Below, piece by piece: positions 1 to 8,437 of a DNA stretch of 50,829 bases. The notes under the pieces were generated by a model that saw only the letters and a list, made by a program, of their open reading frames with translations, had not been told where the DNA came from and did not search any database. The stretch spans positions 1 to 50,829 of the forward strand of contig JAURVZ010000026.1 in the NCBI GenBank assembly GCA_030655215.1, in the 5' to 3' direction. How positions within the stretch are numbered: position 1 is the stretch's first letter; every line of letters starts with the position of its first letter. The position numbers were made by a program, and so were the translations under genes. This DNA is from Pseudolabrys sp. (GTDB lineage: Bacteria; Pseudomonadota; Alphaproteobacteria; Rhizobiales; Xanthobacteraceae).

Positions 1-1
1 C

Positions 2-853
2 GACTTCGACGGTCAGCCCTACTCGAACCAGTCGAACGTCTGGTCGTCGAACAACGGCGGCAACGGCGTTGATCTGTTCGCCTACACCGCGCAGCTCGGC
101 AACGGCCTGTCGGCGTCGATCGCGGCGGAAAACAACTACGGTCATCGCCTCGGCGTTTCGACGGTTGCAGGTGCCTTCGAAGCCGTTGGCGGCCAGACCA
201 TGCCGGACATCGTTGCCAACTTGCGCATCGATCAGGCTTGGGGTTCGGCACAGATCATGGGCGCTGCCCATGAGACGAACTTTGGCGGTCTGGTTGCTGG
301 TCCGTCCGACAAGACCGGCTACGCTTTCGGCGCCGGTGTGAAGGTCAACCTGCCGATGCTCGGCAAGGGCGACTACATCCAGGGTCAGTTCACCTGGGGC
401 AAGGGCGCGGTCGACTATGTCGGTTCGGGCCTCGCCAACGCGCAGACCCGCGTTCAGAGCGGCACCACCTCGTACGGTCCTGCTTTTGACGCCGTCGTCA
501 CCGGCGCTGGCACTGCAGATCTGACCTCGGGCTGGTCGATCACCGGCGGTTACGAGCACAACTGGGTTCCGGGCTGGAAGACGTCGTTGTACGGCGCCTA
601 CGGTGAACTGGAATACAGCGCTGCCGCGAGCGCCATTTTGCAGGCCGCTTCGGCCGGCACCGTTGCTGGCACGTCGGCCAACTGGTCGTACTGGCAGGTC
701 GGTTCGCGCACTGTCTGGACCCCGGTCACCAACCTCGATCTGAGCGTCGAAGTTATGTACCAGAAGCAGGAAACTGCCTTCACCGGTCCGGCGGTTGGCA
801 ACAACAGCTGGTGGTCGGGCATGTTCCGCGCCCAGCGCAACTTCTACCCGTAA
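2..853 (+). CDS. Outer-membrane porin, Porin_2 family (5'-truncated)
   Basis: The reading frame is open from the window edge to TAA at 851-853, giving about 283 C-terminal residues of a beta-barrel porin; the signal peptide and first strands lie outside. The visible part is rich in Gly, Asn, Ser, Thr and aromatic residues in alternating patterns typical of amphipathic strands. It ends in an RNFYP tail like that of Porin_2 proteins of Bradyrhizobium and relatives. Such porins form trimeric channels for small hydrophilic solutes in the outer membrane. A strong hairpin terminator follows within 55 bp, so the gene closes its transcription unit. The family call is by resemblance; the substrate cannot be told. 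Confidence 0.85.
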   Translation, partial: DFDGQPYSNQSNVWSSNNGGNGVDLFAYTAQLGNGLSASIAAENNYGHRLGVSTVAGAFEAVGGQTMPDIVANLRIDQAWGSAQIMGAAHETNFGGLVAGPSDKTGYAFGAGVKVNLPMLGKGDYIQGQFTWGKGAVDYVGSGLANAQTRVQSGTTSYGPAFDAVVTGAGTADLTSGWSITGGYEHNWVPGWKTSLYGAYGELEYSAAASAILQAASAGTVAGTSANWSYWQVGSRTVWTPVTNLDLSVEVMYQKQETAFTGPAVGNNSWWSGMFRAQRNFYP

Positions 854-874
854 GATCTACGGTTAGTTGGTTCA

Positions 875-907
875 AAGACCCCCGGCGGGAAACCGTCGGG
901 GGTTCTT
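875..907 (+). terminator. Rho-independent terminator of the porin gene
   Basis: A C-rich arm (875-888) pairs with a G-rich arm (893-907) around a GAAA-type loop, with one G-T wobble and a short T-rich tail. It lies just after the porin stop codon and before the XRE gene. Confidence 0.7.
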
Positions 908-940
908 CGTCAGTGAGTAAGTGTTTCAGAGTATCAAATC

Positions 941-1297
941 ATGCCGTCCATGCTCGCGCAGCAAGGGTCGAATGATCTCGCCAGACTCATGCGGCTTGAG
1001 CGGCAGGCCTTCGCGGCCAAAATCCGGATGACGCGGGCATTGATCGGCTGGAGCCAGACCGATCTGGCCGACAAGGTCGGCTTGACCCAGCGCTCCGTGC
1101 ATAAACTTGAATCCGGTGAAACCGAACCGCGCCGCGCCACTGTTTACGTCATTGAACAGCTCTGGCGTGAGCAGGGCATCGAGTTTGAAGATCTGGCCGA
1201 TGGCGGCTTTCGTGTCCGCGCCAGCCCGGCTTTGTTCGATCATGCGGCTGAGAAGCCGCATGCGCCGCAACGCGGCGCGCGGTCGGGCGACCATTAA
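941..1297 (+). CDS. XRE-family helix-turn-helix transcriptional regulator
   Basis: A 118-residue protein with a classical Cro/C1 helix-turn-helix at about residues 26-80. The core reads WSQTDLADKVGL, then a recognition helix TQRSVHKLESG, then a fifth helix before GIEFED. Such proteins bind short operators as dimers. No second sensor domain is visible; the tail (95-118) is basic and probably disordered. This one-domain layout is common for small chromosomal regulators in Bradyrhizobiaceae. It stands alone between the porin terminator and the oppositely oriented hydrolase, so its target cannot be inferred. A 139-codon frame on the other strand overlaps it but has no family resemblance and was not taken. 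Confidence 0.82.
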   Translation: MPSMLAQQGSNDLARLMRLERQAFAAKIRMTRALIGWSQTDLADKVGLTQRSVHKLESGETEPRRATVYVIEQLWREQGIEFEDLADGGFRVRASPALFDHAAEKPHAPQRGARSGDH

Positions 1298-1310
1298 GCA
1301 ATTCTTCTGA

Positions 1311-2198
1311 TCAAACGCGGCTAACGAAGTCGGCGATGCGCGCAATCGTGTCCGCTTCCGCCAGCAAGGGCGCGTGGCCCTGATCCGGCACCACCAAAGT
1401 CTCCAGCGGACTGCTGGCCGACTGACGGTGCGCCGCCATTTGTTCGACCGTCGCGTCTGTCAGCAGATCGGAATGCTCGCCGCGGATGACCATCACCGGC
1501 ACATGCGCCAATGCATCGAACTGCGCCCAGAGCGGCGGCAGCGGCTTTTCGAAATCGACGCCTTCCATCGTCTTGGCCAGCGCCACGTCATGGTCCGGCA
1601 CGAAGCCGCCATTGACCTGCTTGAAGGTGCGCCGCGCGCTTGCCAGCCAATCATCCTGTGTCTGCGTCGGGAATTGCGCCGAGAAAAGGCGGCGCAAGAT
1701 CTCGGCGCCTTCCTCATAGCTGCGCGGCTGCGGCAGTTTGCCGACATAGCCCTTGATCCGCATCAGGCCCTTCGGCTCGATCGCCGGACCGATATCGTTG
1801 AGCACGACGCCGGCGATAGCGGTCGGCCGCAGCGGTGCGAGCAGCATGGTGAGAATGCCGCCGCGCGATGTGCCGATGAAGATCGCCGGCAGGCAGTCGA
1901 GCGCTGTCAGCACCGCCAGCACGTCGGCGATCTCGACCTGGAATGAATAGTTCGCCGGATCGCGGTCGTAGTCCGATTGGCCGCGGCCGCGATAGTCGAG
2001 CGCGACAACGCGGCGCGGATTCTTCGGATCGTTGGCCAGCGCCGTGGCGAGGGCTTCAAAGTCGCCGCCGCTGCGCGCAAGTCCCGGCAGGCAGACGACA
2101 GGCAGGCCACGGCCGCTGTGCCGGCCATAGTCGCGCGCGTGCAGCTTGAGGCCGTCCGGCGCGGAGATGAAGTGCGAAACGGGGGCGGGCGGGGTCAT
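1311..2198 (-). CDS. Alpha/beta hydrolase
   Basis: A 295-residue alpha/beta-hydrolase-fold protein. The nucleophile elbow is GTSRGG (Ser111), the acid is probably Asp244 in GEHSDLL and the base His275 in DQGHAPL; GRGQSD (residues 71-76) is the usual conserved turn. No signal peptide is seen, so it is cytoplasmic. The substrate is unknown; ester, lactone or haloalkane-like compounds are all possible. I placed the start at the ATG whose first base is 2198 (MTPPAPV). The frame continues upstream to 2282, but those 28 codons read through an intergenic palindromic repeat and encode an artefactual MSRPSTSC leader also seen before nrdR. Confidence 0.8.
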   Translation of the reverse strand: MTPPAPVSHFISAPDGLKLHARDYGRHSGRGLPVVCLPGLARSGGDFEALATALANDPKNPRRVVALDYRGRGQSDYDRDPANYSFQVEIADVLAVLTALDCLPAIFIGTSRGGILTMLLAPLRPTAIAGVVLNDIGPAIEPKGLMRIKGYVGKLPQPRSYEEGAEILRRLFSAQFPTQTQDDWLASARRTFKQVNGGFVPDHDVALAKTMEGVDFEKPLPPLWAQFDALAHVPVMVIRGEHSDLLTDATVEQMAAHRQSASSPLETLVVPDQGHAPLLAEADTIARIADFVSRV

Positions 2199-2206
2199 GC
2201 GTCTCT

Positions 2207-2297
2207 CCGTCATGCCCGCGCTTGTCGCGGGCATCCACGTCTTAAGGTTCGCTATGAAACAAGACGTGGATGGCCGGGACAAGCCCGGCCATGACGG
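2207..2297. repeat. Intergenic palindromic repeat, family A (copy 1)
   Basis: An element of about 91 bp with inverted ends: CCGTCATG at 2207-2214 pairs with CATGACGG at 2290-2297. CCACGTCTT and AAGACGTGG lie inside, and each half carries its own GC-rich hairpin. The same sequence family recurs at 8340-8427 and, as a single half, at 40833-40868. It separates the 5' side of the hydrolase gene from the 3' end of the lytic transglycosylase gene. Confidence 0.85.
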
Positions 2298-2324
2298 CGA
2301 TTGAAGAGCGCGTTCGCTGAATTA

Positions 2325-4826
2325 CTAATTCGCTGTCGCGCCGCGACGGATATCGGCCTCAATCAGCAGCTTGGTGCCGCCGCCGAAGCGGGCGCGGTAG
2401 ACCTGCAAATTCTCCATGATGCGCTGGACGTAATTGCGCGTCTCGGCGATCGGAATGCGTTCGGCCCAGTCGACCGGATCGACCTTCGGATCGCGCGGAT
2501 CGCCGTAAGCAGCAACCCACTGGCGCACGCGGCCACGACCAGCATTGTAGCCGGCGAAGGTCATCAGATAGGAGCCGTTGTATTGGGAGAGCAGCATGGA
2601 CAGCTCGGCTGCGCCCATTTGCATATTGTAGATCGGGTCGCTGAGCAGGCGGGCCGGCGTGTAGGCGGCCTTGTAGCGCTTCGACGAATCCTTGGCGGCC
2701 ACCGGCGTCACCTGCATCAGGCCCATGGCCTTCGCCGGCGACACGACCTTCTGATTGAAGTGGCTTTCCTGCCGTGCGATCGAATAGGTGACGGCGTGTT
2801 CGACCGGCGGTGCGATCGGCGTGTAGTCGGGCAGGCCGATCACCGGATAGGCGTAGTAATCCAGCGGCAGGCCACGGCCGAGCGCGCCCTTGCCGAGCAT
2901 CAACATGGCGCGGCCATCTTTATGCTTCGCCGCCGTCTCGCCCAGCATCGCCATGCCCGCGACATCGGTCGAGCTTTCGCCGAGTTCGGCAAAGATCGAG
3001 GTCAGCATGTCGCGTTCATCAAGCGCATACAGAATTTCAACGGCCCGCACGACTTCGAGATTGCTCAGGGCAGCCCGCTCGGTGCCGTTAAAGGACGGCG
3101 GGCCCTTCAGGCCGAGCTCGGGCAGGCCGAGGCGGGCGCGCGCCAACTGGCCGTAATAGGTGGCGGAGTGTTCGGCGGCCTGCGTGTAGAAGGTACGCGC
3201 TTGCGCTTTCTGGCCCATGGCATCGGCGGCGCGGCCTTCCCAATAGCCGCCGCGCGACAGCGCATGCGGATTGTTGGTGCCGTCATTGATCAGCGCAAAG
3301 TGCTGTGCGGCCGTCTGCGGGTCATTGAGGAAGCGCAAGGCAATCCAGCCGGCGGTGAAGTGCTTGTCGACGCGGTAATTTGCCTGCGGCGGGGTCGCGG
3401 CATCGCGGGCGACGCGATAGGCGGTTTGCGCGTCTTCACTGTCGAGCAGGTTGCGGATCAGGATGCGGCGTTCCTGCCACCACTGATTAACGTCAACCTG
3501 GGCGTTCGGGTCCTTCGATGCGGTGAGGATCAATTTGCCGGCGGCTTCCGGCTCGTCATTCCGGCGCAGCCACTGCGCCTTCGCGTAGATATAGCCGGCG
3601 TCGCGTTGCGCCGAGGAGGGCACGGCATCGAGCAGAGCCTTGGCATTGCCGGCCTTCTTGATCACCGCGGTCCAGGCGCGGGCAATCGCCAGTTCGTTGC
3701 CGCCAAGACGTTCGGCGGCGCGCATGCCGGATTCAGTTTCGTCTTCATAGAAGCGCTGGTCCATGCGGATCTTGTGATCGGCGGTGGTCAGCATGTTGCC
3801 GAACTTTTCCAGCACGGTGCGTTCGATATCGACGCTGGCGTCCTGTTCGCGCCAGGCCTTGCGCACCAAAGTGGCGGCGCCGTCCTGGTCGCCTTGCGCG
3901 AGCAGCGCGCGGGCCAGGACGTAACGGCCCTTGGCGGTGACCGGCGGCTTGCTGGCGAAGAATGAGCGAACCTGCGCGTCGTCCATCTTGTCGTTCCACA
4001 GCGCATTCTCGGCGCGGCGGCGGAACAGCGGCGAATGCGGCCATGACGGATTGGCGTTGATGAAGGCAGCATAGCGGTGGAAGGACGGCTTGGTGTTGTC
4101 GCTGCGCAGCGCGACCCATTCGGCGAGCTTGCGCGCGACCGGATCGGTGATGGACTTGGCGGCGACGTCGGCAACGACCTCTTGTCCTTTCCGATTAGCC
4201 TCAATGACTTGCTTGACCAGCGCGATGTCGGCGGCCGAGGTCGAGCTTGTCGGTGCAACGGCGAAGGGGCCGGAGGCAGGGCGAGCTAACGGCTTGAAAT
4301 TAGCAGAGGCGGAGAAGATGCCGCCGCGCATCGCGGCACCGGCTTGGGCGAAGGAGCTCAGGCCCTGGCTGGCAGGCGGGGTTGCAGCATAGTTGAGCCG
4401 CTTGTCGGGTTCGTTGGCGGTAGCCTGCAGGTCGAGCGGCATCGGCGCTGTCGGGGCAGTCGACTTGGCAACAGGCTTGGCCTGCGGTGCCGGAACCTTG
4501 GCGACGGCTTTTGGCGTTTCCTTGGCGGCCGGCTTGGCAATTGCCTTCGCCGCCGGCTTTGTCTCTGGTTTGGCAGCGGCCTTTGCATCCGCCTTGGCGG
4601 CGGGCTTCGCCGCAGGCTTTGCCTCGGGCTTGGCAGCCTGTTTGGCGTCCGGTTTGAGGGCTGGTCTCAAGGCAGGCTTTGCGGCGTCCTTGGCAGCATC
4701 CTTGGCTGGAACTTTGTCCGGTGCGGCCAGCGCTGCGCTATCGAACGCGGCAGAGCCAGCGCACAACAGTCCAACCGCCACACAACTGCCCCGCAGGGCC
4801 CAAAAAAGCCTTTTAGATAGCCCCAT
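2325..4826 (-). CDS. Soluble-type lytic murein transglycosylase (Slt70-like)
   Basis: An 833-residue exported enzyme that cleaves the MurNAc-GlcNAc bond of peptidoglycan, forming 1,6-anhydro ends. A signal-like segment covers residues 1-34. It is followed by a low-complexity Lys/Ala/Pro linker (about 35-125), a long helical superhelical region, and a C-terminal SLT domain. That domain holds the catalytic Glu in RQESHF (about residue 687), AMGLMQVTP, and the FAGYNAG motif. Family members usually run 640-750 residues; the extra length is the KPAAK-type linker, which could bind DNA-like polyanions or the wall or act as a flexible tether. It is divergent from dapA, a neighbour pair I recall in Rhizobiales. 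Confidence 0.9.
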   Translation of the reverse strand: MGLSKRLFWALRGSCVAVGLLCAGSAAFDSAALAAPDKVPAKDAAKDAAKPALRPALKPDAKQAAKPEAKPAAKPAAKADAKAAAKPETKPAAKAIAKPAAKETPKAVAKVPAPQAKPVAKSTAPTAPMPLDLQATANEPDKRLNYAATPPASQGLSSFAQAGAAMRGGIFSASANFKPLARPASGPFAVAPTSSTSAADIALVKQVIEANRKGQEVVADVAAKSITDPVARKLAEWVALRSDNTKPSFHRYAAFINANPSWPHSPLFRRRAENALWNDKMDDAQVRSFFASKPPVTAKGRYVLARALLAQGDQDGAATLVRKAWREQDASVDIERTVLEKFGNMLTTADHKIRMDQRFYEDETESGMRAAERLGGNELAIARAWTAVIKKAGNAKALLDAVPSSAQRDAGYIYAKAQWLRRNDEPEAAGKLILTASKDPNAQVDVNQWWQERRILIRNLLDSEDAQTAYRVARDAATPPQANYRVDKHFTAGWIALRFLNDPQTAAQHFALINDGTNNPHALSRGGYWEGRAADAMGQKAQARTFYTQAAEHSATYYGQLARARLGLPELGLKGPPSFNGTERAALSNLEVVRAVEILYALDERDMLTSIFAELGESSTDVAGMAMLGETAAKHKDGRAMLMLGKGALGRGLPLDYYAYPVIGLPDYTPIAPPVEHAVTYSIARQESHFNQKVVSPAKAMGLMQVTPVAAKDSSKRYKAAYTPARLLSDPIYNMQMGAAELSMLLSQYNGSYLMTFAGYNAGRGRVRQWVAAYGDPRDPKVDPVDWAERIPIAETRNYVQRIMENLQVYRARFGGGTKLLIEADIRRGATAN

Positions 4827-4999
4827 TCCGTCTCAGCCCTTGATCTAGCGCATCGTCAGCGTGGCAACCCGACTCAGAAACAGGCGCCACCAATATAGCC
4901 GCATAGGCCCATATGGTTGATGAGAGCCTACCAGCGGCCGGCCCCATGATTTCCTATGCCACGACGACGGCAAAAACGGGGCAACTGTGTGCTTTGGCG

Positions 5000-5044
5000 G
5001 TTAACCGGTTAACGGGGCTTTCGCCGGACCGGGCCACCCTATAT
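5000..5044 (+). promoter_or_regulatory. Palindrome and candidate -10 box upstream of dapA
   Basis: A perfect 14-bp palindrome GTTAACCGGTTAAC lies at 5000-5013. CTATAT, a good alphaproteobacterial -10 match, lies at 5039-5044, 45 bp before the dapA start. No convincing -35 is seen at 17 bp spacing. The palindrome could be an operator for dapA or for the divergent transglycosylase gene. This is inference only. Confidence 0.35.
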
Positions 5045-5088
5045 CAATGCGGTTTGCCGCTGAATGAGCACCGGGACGGAGAACGGCC

Positions 5089-5979
5089 ATGACCACCGAG
5101 ACGAGCTTTCGAGGATCCTACACAGCGCTCGTCACGCCGTTCAAAAATGGCGCGGTCGACGAGAAGGCTTTCCGCGACCTGGTCGACTGGCAGATCGCCG
5201 AGGGCAGCAATGGGCTGGTGCCGGTCGGCACGACCGGCGAAAGCCCGACCCTCAGTCATGACGAACATCGCGCCGTCACCGAATGGTGCATCGACCAGGC
5301 CAAGGGCCGCGTGCCGGTGATCGCCGGCGCGGGCTCGAACTCGACCGCCGAGGCGGTCTCGCTGGCGCAACATGCCGAGAAGGCCGGCGCCGATGCCGTG
5401 CTGGTTGTGACGCCGTACTACAACAAGCCGACGCAAGAGGGCATGTACCAGCACTTCAAGGCGGTGAACGACGCGATCGGCATTCCGATCATCATCTACA
5501 ACATCCCGCCACGTTCGGTGGTGGACATGTCGGTTGAGACGATGACGCGTTTGTTCGAGTTGAAGAACATCGCCGGCGTCAAGGACGCGACCGCCAATCT
5601 GGCGCGCGTGTCGCAGCAGCGCCATGCGATGGGCCCGGATTTCATCCAGCTCTCCGGCGAGGACATGACCGCTTTGGCCTATATGGCCGCCGGCGGTCAT
5701 GGCTGCATTTCAGTCGTCGCGAACGTGGCGCCGAAGCTTTGCGCCGACCTGATGAAGGCTGTGTTCAAGGGCGATTATGCCGACGCGCTACAGATTCAGG
5801 ACCGGCTGACGCCGTTGCACGACGCCATCTTCAAGGAGCCTGGCCTTGCCGGTGCCAAGCATGGCCTGGCACTGCTTGGCCGCGTTACGGAGGAGGTGAG
5901 ATTGCCGCTGCTGACGGTGACGCCGCCGACCGGCAAGGTGATCCGCGATGCCATGGTGCATGCCGGACTGATCAATTAG
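5089..5979 (+). CDS. dapA: 4-hydroxy-tetrahydrodipicolinate synthase
   Basis: A 296-residue class I aldolase-fold enzyme that condenses pyruvate with aspartate semialdehyde, the first committed step to lysine and meso-diaminopimelate for peptidoglycan. The Schiff-base lysine is Lys165 in GVKDAT, the proton-relay tyrosine is Tyr137 in IYNIPPR, and GTTGES (47-52) holds the conserved threonines. Length is typical. The start ATG follows a purine-rich GACGGAGAA site. mscL follows 25 bp downstream on the same strand, suggesting co-transcription. The divergent gene is a peptidoglycan hydrolase, so supply and turnover of cell wall sit side by side. Confidence 0.96.
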   Translation: MTTETSFRGSYTALVTPFKNGAVDEKAFRDLVDWQIAEGSNGLVPVGTTGESPTLSHDEHRAVTEWCIDQAKGRVPVIAGAGSNSTAEAVSLAQHAEKAGADAVLVVTPYYNKPTQEGMYQHFKAVNDAIGIPIIIYNIPPRSVVDMSVETMTRLFELKNIAGVKDATANLARVSQQRHAMGPDFIQLSGEDMTALAYMAAGGHGCISVVANVAPKLCADLMKAVFKGDYADALQIQDRLTPLHDAIFKEPGLAGAKHGLALLGRVTEEVRLPLLTVTPPTGKVIRDAMVHAGLIN

Positions 5980-6004
5980 GCGCTGAACGTTGAGGGCCGG
6001 TCCG

Positions 6005-6412
6005 ATGCTTGAAGAGTTCAAGAAATTCGCCTTGCGCGGCAATGTCGTCGATCTCGCCGTCGGCGTGATCATCGGCGCGGCCTTCGGCAGCATCGTCTCG
6101 TCGCTGGTTGCCGACGTCATCATGCCGATCATCGGCGCGATCACCGGTGGTCTCGACTTCTCCAATTACTTCCTGCCGCTATCGTCCAAGGTCACAGCCG
6201 ACACGTTGGTTGAGGCGAAAAAGCAAGGTGCTGTATTGGCTTATGGTAGCTTCCTCACCATAACGCTTAACTTTATGATCATCGCTTTTGTGTTGTTTCT
6301 GGTCATCCGGGCGCTCGGCAAGCTGATCAAGAAGGAAGCGGAAAAGCCGGCGCCACCGCCGAAGCAGGAAGTCCTGCTGACCGAGATTCGCGACCTGCTG
6401 AAGAAGCCCTGA
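6005..6412 (+). CDS. mscL: Large-conductance mechanosensitive channel
   Basis: A 135-residue inner-membrane channel that opens under membrane tension to release solutes on hypo-osmotic shock. The N-terminal amphipathic helix ([11 protein letters not shown]) leads into TM1 ([15 protein letters not shown]), a periplasmic loop and TM2 ([18 protein letters not shown]). A C-terminal cytoplasmic helix ends TEIRDLLKK, which closes the family signature. I chose the ATG at 6005 because MscL proteins begin just before this helix. A TTG five codons upstream (5990) also fits the frame. It lies 25 bp after dapA. Confidence 0.95.
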   Translation: MLEEFKKFALRGNVVDLAVGVIIGAAFGSIVSSLVADVIMPIIGAITGGLDFSNYFLPLSSKVTADTLVEAKKQGAVLAYGSFLTITLNFMIIAFVLFLVIRALGKLIKKEAEKPAPPPKQEVLLTEIRDLLKKP

Positions 6413-6700
6413 GCGGCTGATCGCAGGCGCGGCTGGTCAACGGCCGCCGGACGTCAACAATCCAAATCGCTTGCGACCTTCTGTGCCTGCGCCCGATCGC
6501 GCCGCAGCGACGCCGCCGGTTGGCATTGCCAAATTCACGTCCGCCCGCACGCGCGCTGTCAACAGTACGTCGCGTACCGCACAGACGACCTCCGGAACCT
6601 AGCTTAAGTCTTGTCTGAAGCATGGCGGCACGCCCCCTCGGAGCGCGTGCATATTCCGCCTTCGGCCGCTCGACCGATCGAGCGGGAAGACTAAGTCACG

Positions 6701-7411
6701 ATGGAAAACCCCGCCTTGGGCGTTTCGAACCGGTTGCTCGATTCACTGCCGGTCGCTGAAGCCGCGCTGCTCAAGCCGCAGCTAAAGACGATCAAGATGG
6801 TGCAGGGCACCTTGCTGCAGGAGCCGGGCGACCAGATCAACTACATCTATTTTCCGCACAGCGGCATGATCTCGCTGCTCGCCGTGATGAAGCAGGGCAA
6901 CTCGGTTGAAGTCGCCACGGTCGGCCGCGAGGGCGCGGTCGGCGCAATGTCAGGCTTCGGCCCGCGCCACGCTTTCACGCGCGCCATCGTCCAGGTCGAA
7001 GGCGTTGCGTCGCGCATCTCGGCCTCGCATTTCCATGAGGCGATGAAGAAGAGCGCCAGCCTGCGCGAGACCGTCGTCCGCTACAACGAAGGTCTCCTGG
7101 CGCAAGTGCAGCAGACAGCGGCCTGCAATGCGTTGCATGACTTGGAGCAGCGCCTGTGCCGATGGCTGCTGCAGACACAGGATCGCGCCAGTGGCGACAT
7201 GATCACGCTGACGCATGAGTTCCTGTCGCAGATGCTCGCGGTTCGTCGTACCACCGTGACCCTCGTTGCCCGCGCGCTGCAGGACGCCGGCGCCATCGAG
7301 TACCGGCGCGGCAGGATCCGCATCGTTGACCGCCGCAAGCTCGAGAAGCGGGCCTGCGAGTGTTACAAGGTGGTCAGCCAGCAGATCGACAAGCACCTGC
7401 CGGGCGCATAG
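6701..7411 (+). CDS. Crp/Fnr-family transcriptional regulator
   Basis: A 236-residue regulator with an N-terminal cyclic-nucleotide-binding-like beta barrel (about 20-140) and a C-terminal winged helix (about 155-225). The barrel holds IYFPHSGMISLL and VGREGAVGAM; the winged helix holds LTHEFLSQMLAVRRTTVTLVARAL. The N-terminal cysteines of Fnr-type iron-sulfur sensors are absent, and the PRxSx phosphate-binding loop of CAP is not recognisable, so the ligand is unknown. Many paralogues of this type occur in Bradyrhizobiaceae. A GTACG-N3-CGTAC dyad at 6565-6577 in the upstream gap could be a site for it, but that is speculative. It is a single-gene unit. Confidence 0.85.
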   Translation: MENPALGVSNRLLDSLPVAEAALLKPQLKTIKMVQGTLLQEPGDQINYIYFPHSGMISLLAVMKQGNSVEVATVGREGAVGAMSGFGPRHAFTRAIVQVEGVASRISASHFHEAMKKSASLRETVVRYNEGLLAQVQQTAACNALHDLEQRLCRWLLQTQDRASGDMITLTHEFLSQMLAVRRTTVTLVARALQDAGAIEYRRGRIRIVDRRKLEKRACECYKVVSQQIDKHLPGA

Positions 7412-7425
7412 CGCGCCCGCTGCGC

Positions 7426-7689
7426 CTAGTTTGGCTTGCTAGCGGGCTTGGAGGCTGGGCGCGCGGATGGCGCTAGTTGCAGGGTGAAAACCTGGCTGCC
7501 GGTCTCATCAATGACCTGAACCGACCAATATAAGCCCTCATTGCCATTGAATTGCGCGGCTCGCCGGCTAAATGCCTCGGTACAGGCGGTGGCATGCTGG
7601 CGCGCTTCCGTGGCGTTGGCGAAAATCTGGCCGCCGCTGTCGGCGACCTTTTTCAGGCCGTCGGTCAGTTGAAAGAAGAATCTGGGCAA
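7426..7689 (-). CDS. DUF6894-type small protein
   Basis: An 87-residue cytoplasmic protein opening MPRFFFQLTDG, the usual beginning of DUF6894 proteins in rhizobia. The body has a beta-strand, an acidic turn, an alanine-rich helix (ATEARQHATACTEAF) and a closing strand (VQVIDETGSQVFTLQL). The tail is a repeated PASKPASKP stretch that is probably disordered. Family function is unknown. It is convergent with the Crp/Fnr gene, 14 bp between stops, and divergent from smpB. A second protein of probably the same family is at 47920-48153. The family call is by memory of its N-terminal motif. Confidence 0.7.
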   Translation of the reverse strand: MPRFFFQLTDGLKKVADSGGQIFANATEARQHATACTEAFSRRAAQFNGNEGLYWSVQVIDETGSQVFTLQLAPSARPASKPASKPN

Positions 7690-7838
7690 ATGACCGGGCT
7701 CCAGAGATACGCCCGGCTGAGGACGTAATGTTAAGTATATGACATAGCCTAAGTCCTCATTACTGCGATCGTTCCATCTGGTGCCGGATAGCGGCTTCGT
7801 GGCATAGGTCGGGCTGAGAAGAGACGGACGGAAGAGAC

Positions 7839-8309
7839 ATGGCTGCGCAGGAAAAGCGCTTCAAGATTGCGGCTGAAAACCGCAAGGCGCGCTTCAATTT
7901 TGAAATCGGCGAGGTCTTCGAGGCCGGCATTGTGCTGACCGGGAGCGAGGTCAAGTCGCTGCGTGCCGGCAAGGCGACGATTGCCGAGTCCTATGCCGAC
8001 GCCAAGGACGGCGAAATCTGGCTGATCAACTCGAACATCCCGGAATACCGGCAGGCGCACCAGTTCAACCATCTGCCGAAACGGCCGCGCAAGCTGCTGC
8101 TGCATGAACGCCAGATCAACAAGCTCGCGGGCGCCGTCGAGCGGGAGGGCATGACCATCGTGCCGCTGAAGGTCTATTTCAACGACAAGGGACGGGCCAA
8201 GATCGAGGTCGCTCTCGCCAAGGGCAAGAAGCTGCACGACAAGCGTGAGACAGAGAAGGCGCGGTCGTGGCAGCGCGACAAGAGCAGGATTATGAAAGAG
8301 CGGGGCTGA
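7839..8309 (+). CDS. smpB: SsrA-binding protein SmpB
   Basis: A 156-residue OB-fold RNA-binding protein that delivers tmRNA to stalled ribosomes for trans-translation. Recognised features are [12 protein letters not shown] near the N-terminus, [12 protein letters not shown] (35-46), INKL, and the basic tail [10 protein letters not shown] with the following arginine-rich helix that enters the empty mRNA channel. Length matches the family. The ATG is preceded by GGAAGAG. The ssrA gene itself is not in the window. A palindromic repeat follows the stop and probably ends or stabilises the transcript. Confidence 0.96.
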   Translation: MAAQEKRFKIAAENRKARFNFEIGEVFEAGIVLTGSEVKSLRAGKATIAESYADAKDGEIWLINSNIPEYRQAHQFNHLPKRPRKLLLHERQINKLAGAVEREGMTIVPLKVYFNDKGRAKIEVALAKGKKLHDKRETEKARSWQRDKSRIMKERG

Positions 8310-8339
8310 GGTTGAGCGTCGCGCAGCCCTTAAATTCCT

Positions 8340-8427
8340 CGTCATGGCCGGGCTTGTCCGGCCATCCACGTCTTACTGACTAAGTGCAAGCAAGACGTGG
8401 ATGCCCGGCCCAAGGCCGGGCATGACG
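8340..8427. repeat. Intergenic palindromic repeat, family A (copy 2)
   Basis: CGTCATGGCCGGGCTTGTCC opens the element and GGCCGGGCATGACG closes it, with CCACGTCTT and AAGACGTGG as inner inverted marks. It fills the space between the converging 3' ends of smpB and the superoxide dismutase gene, where it could act as a two-way transcript end. It is near-identical in layout to 2207-2297. Confidence 0.85.
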
Positions 8428-8437
8428 GTGGTTAGAC

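Noticed and set aside
926..1345. 139-codon minus-strand frame over the XRE gene
   Set aside because: The plus-strand protein has a clear helix-turn-helix; the minus frame shows no family features.
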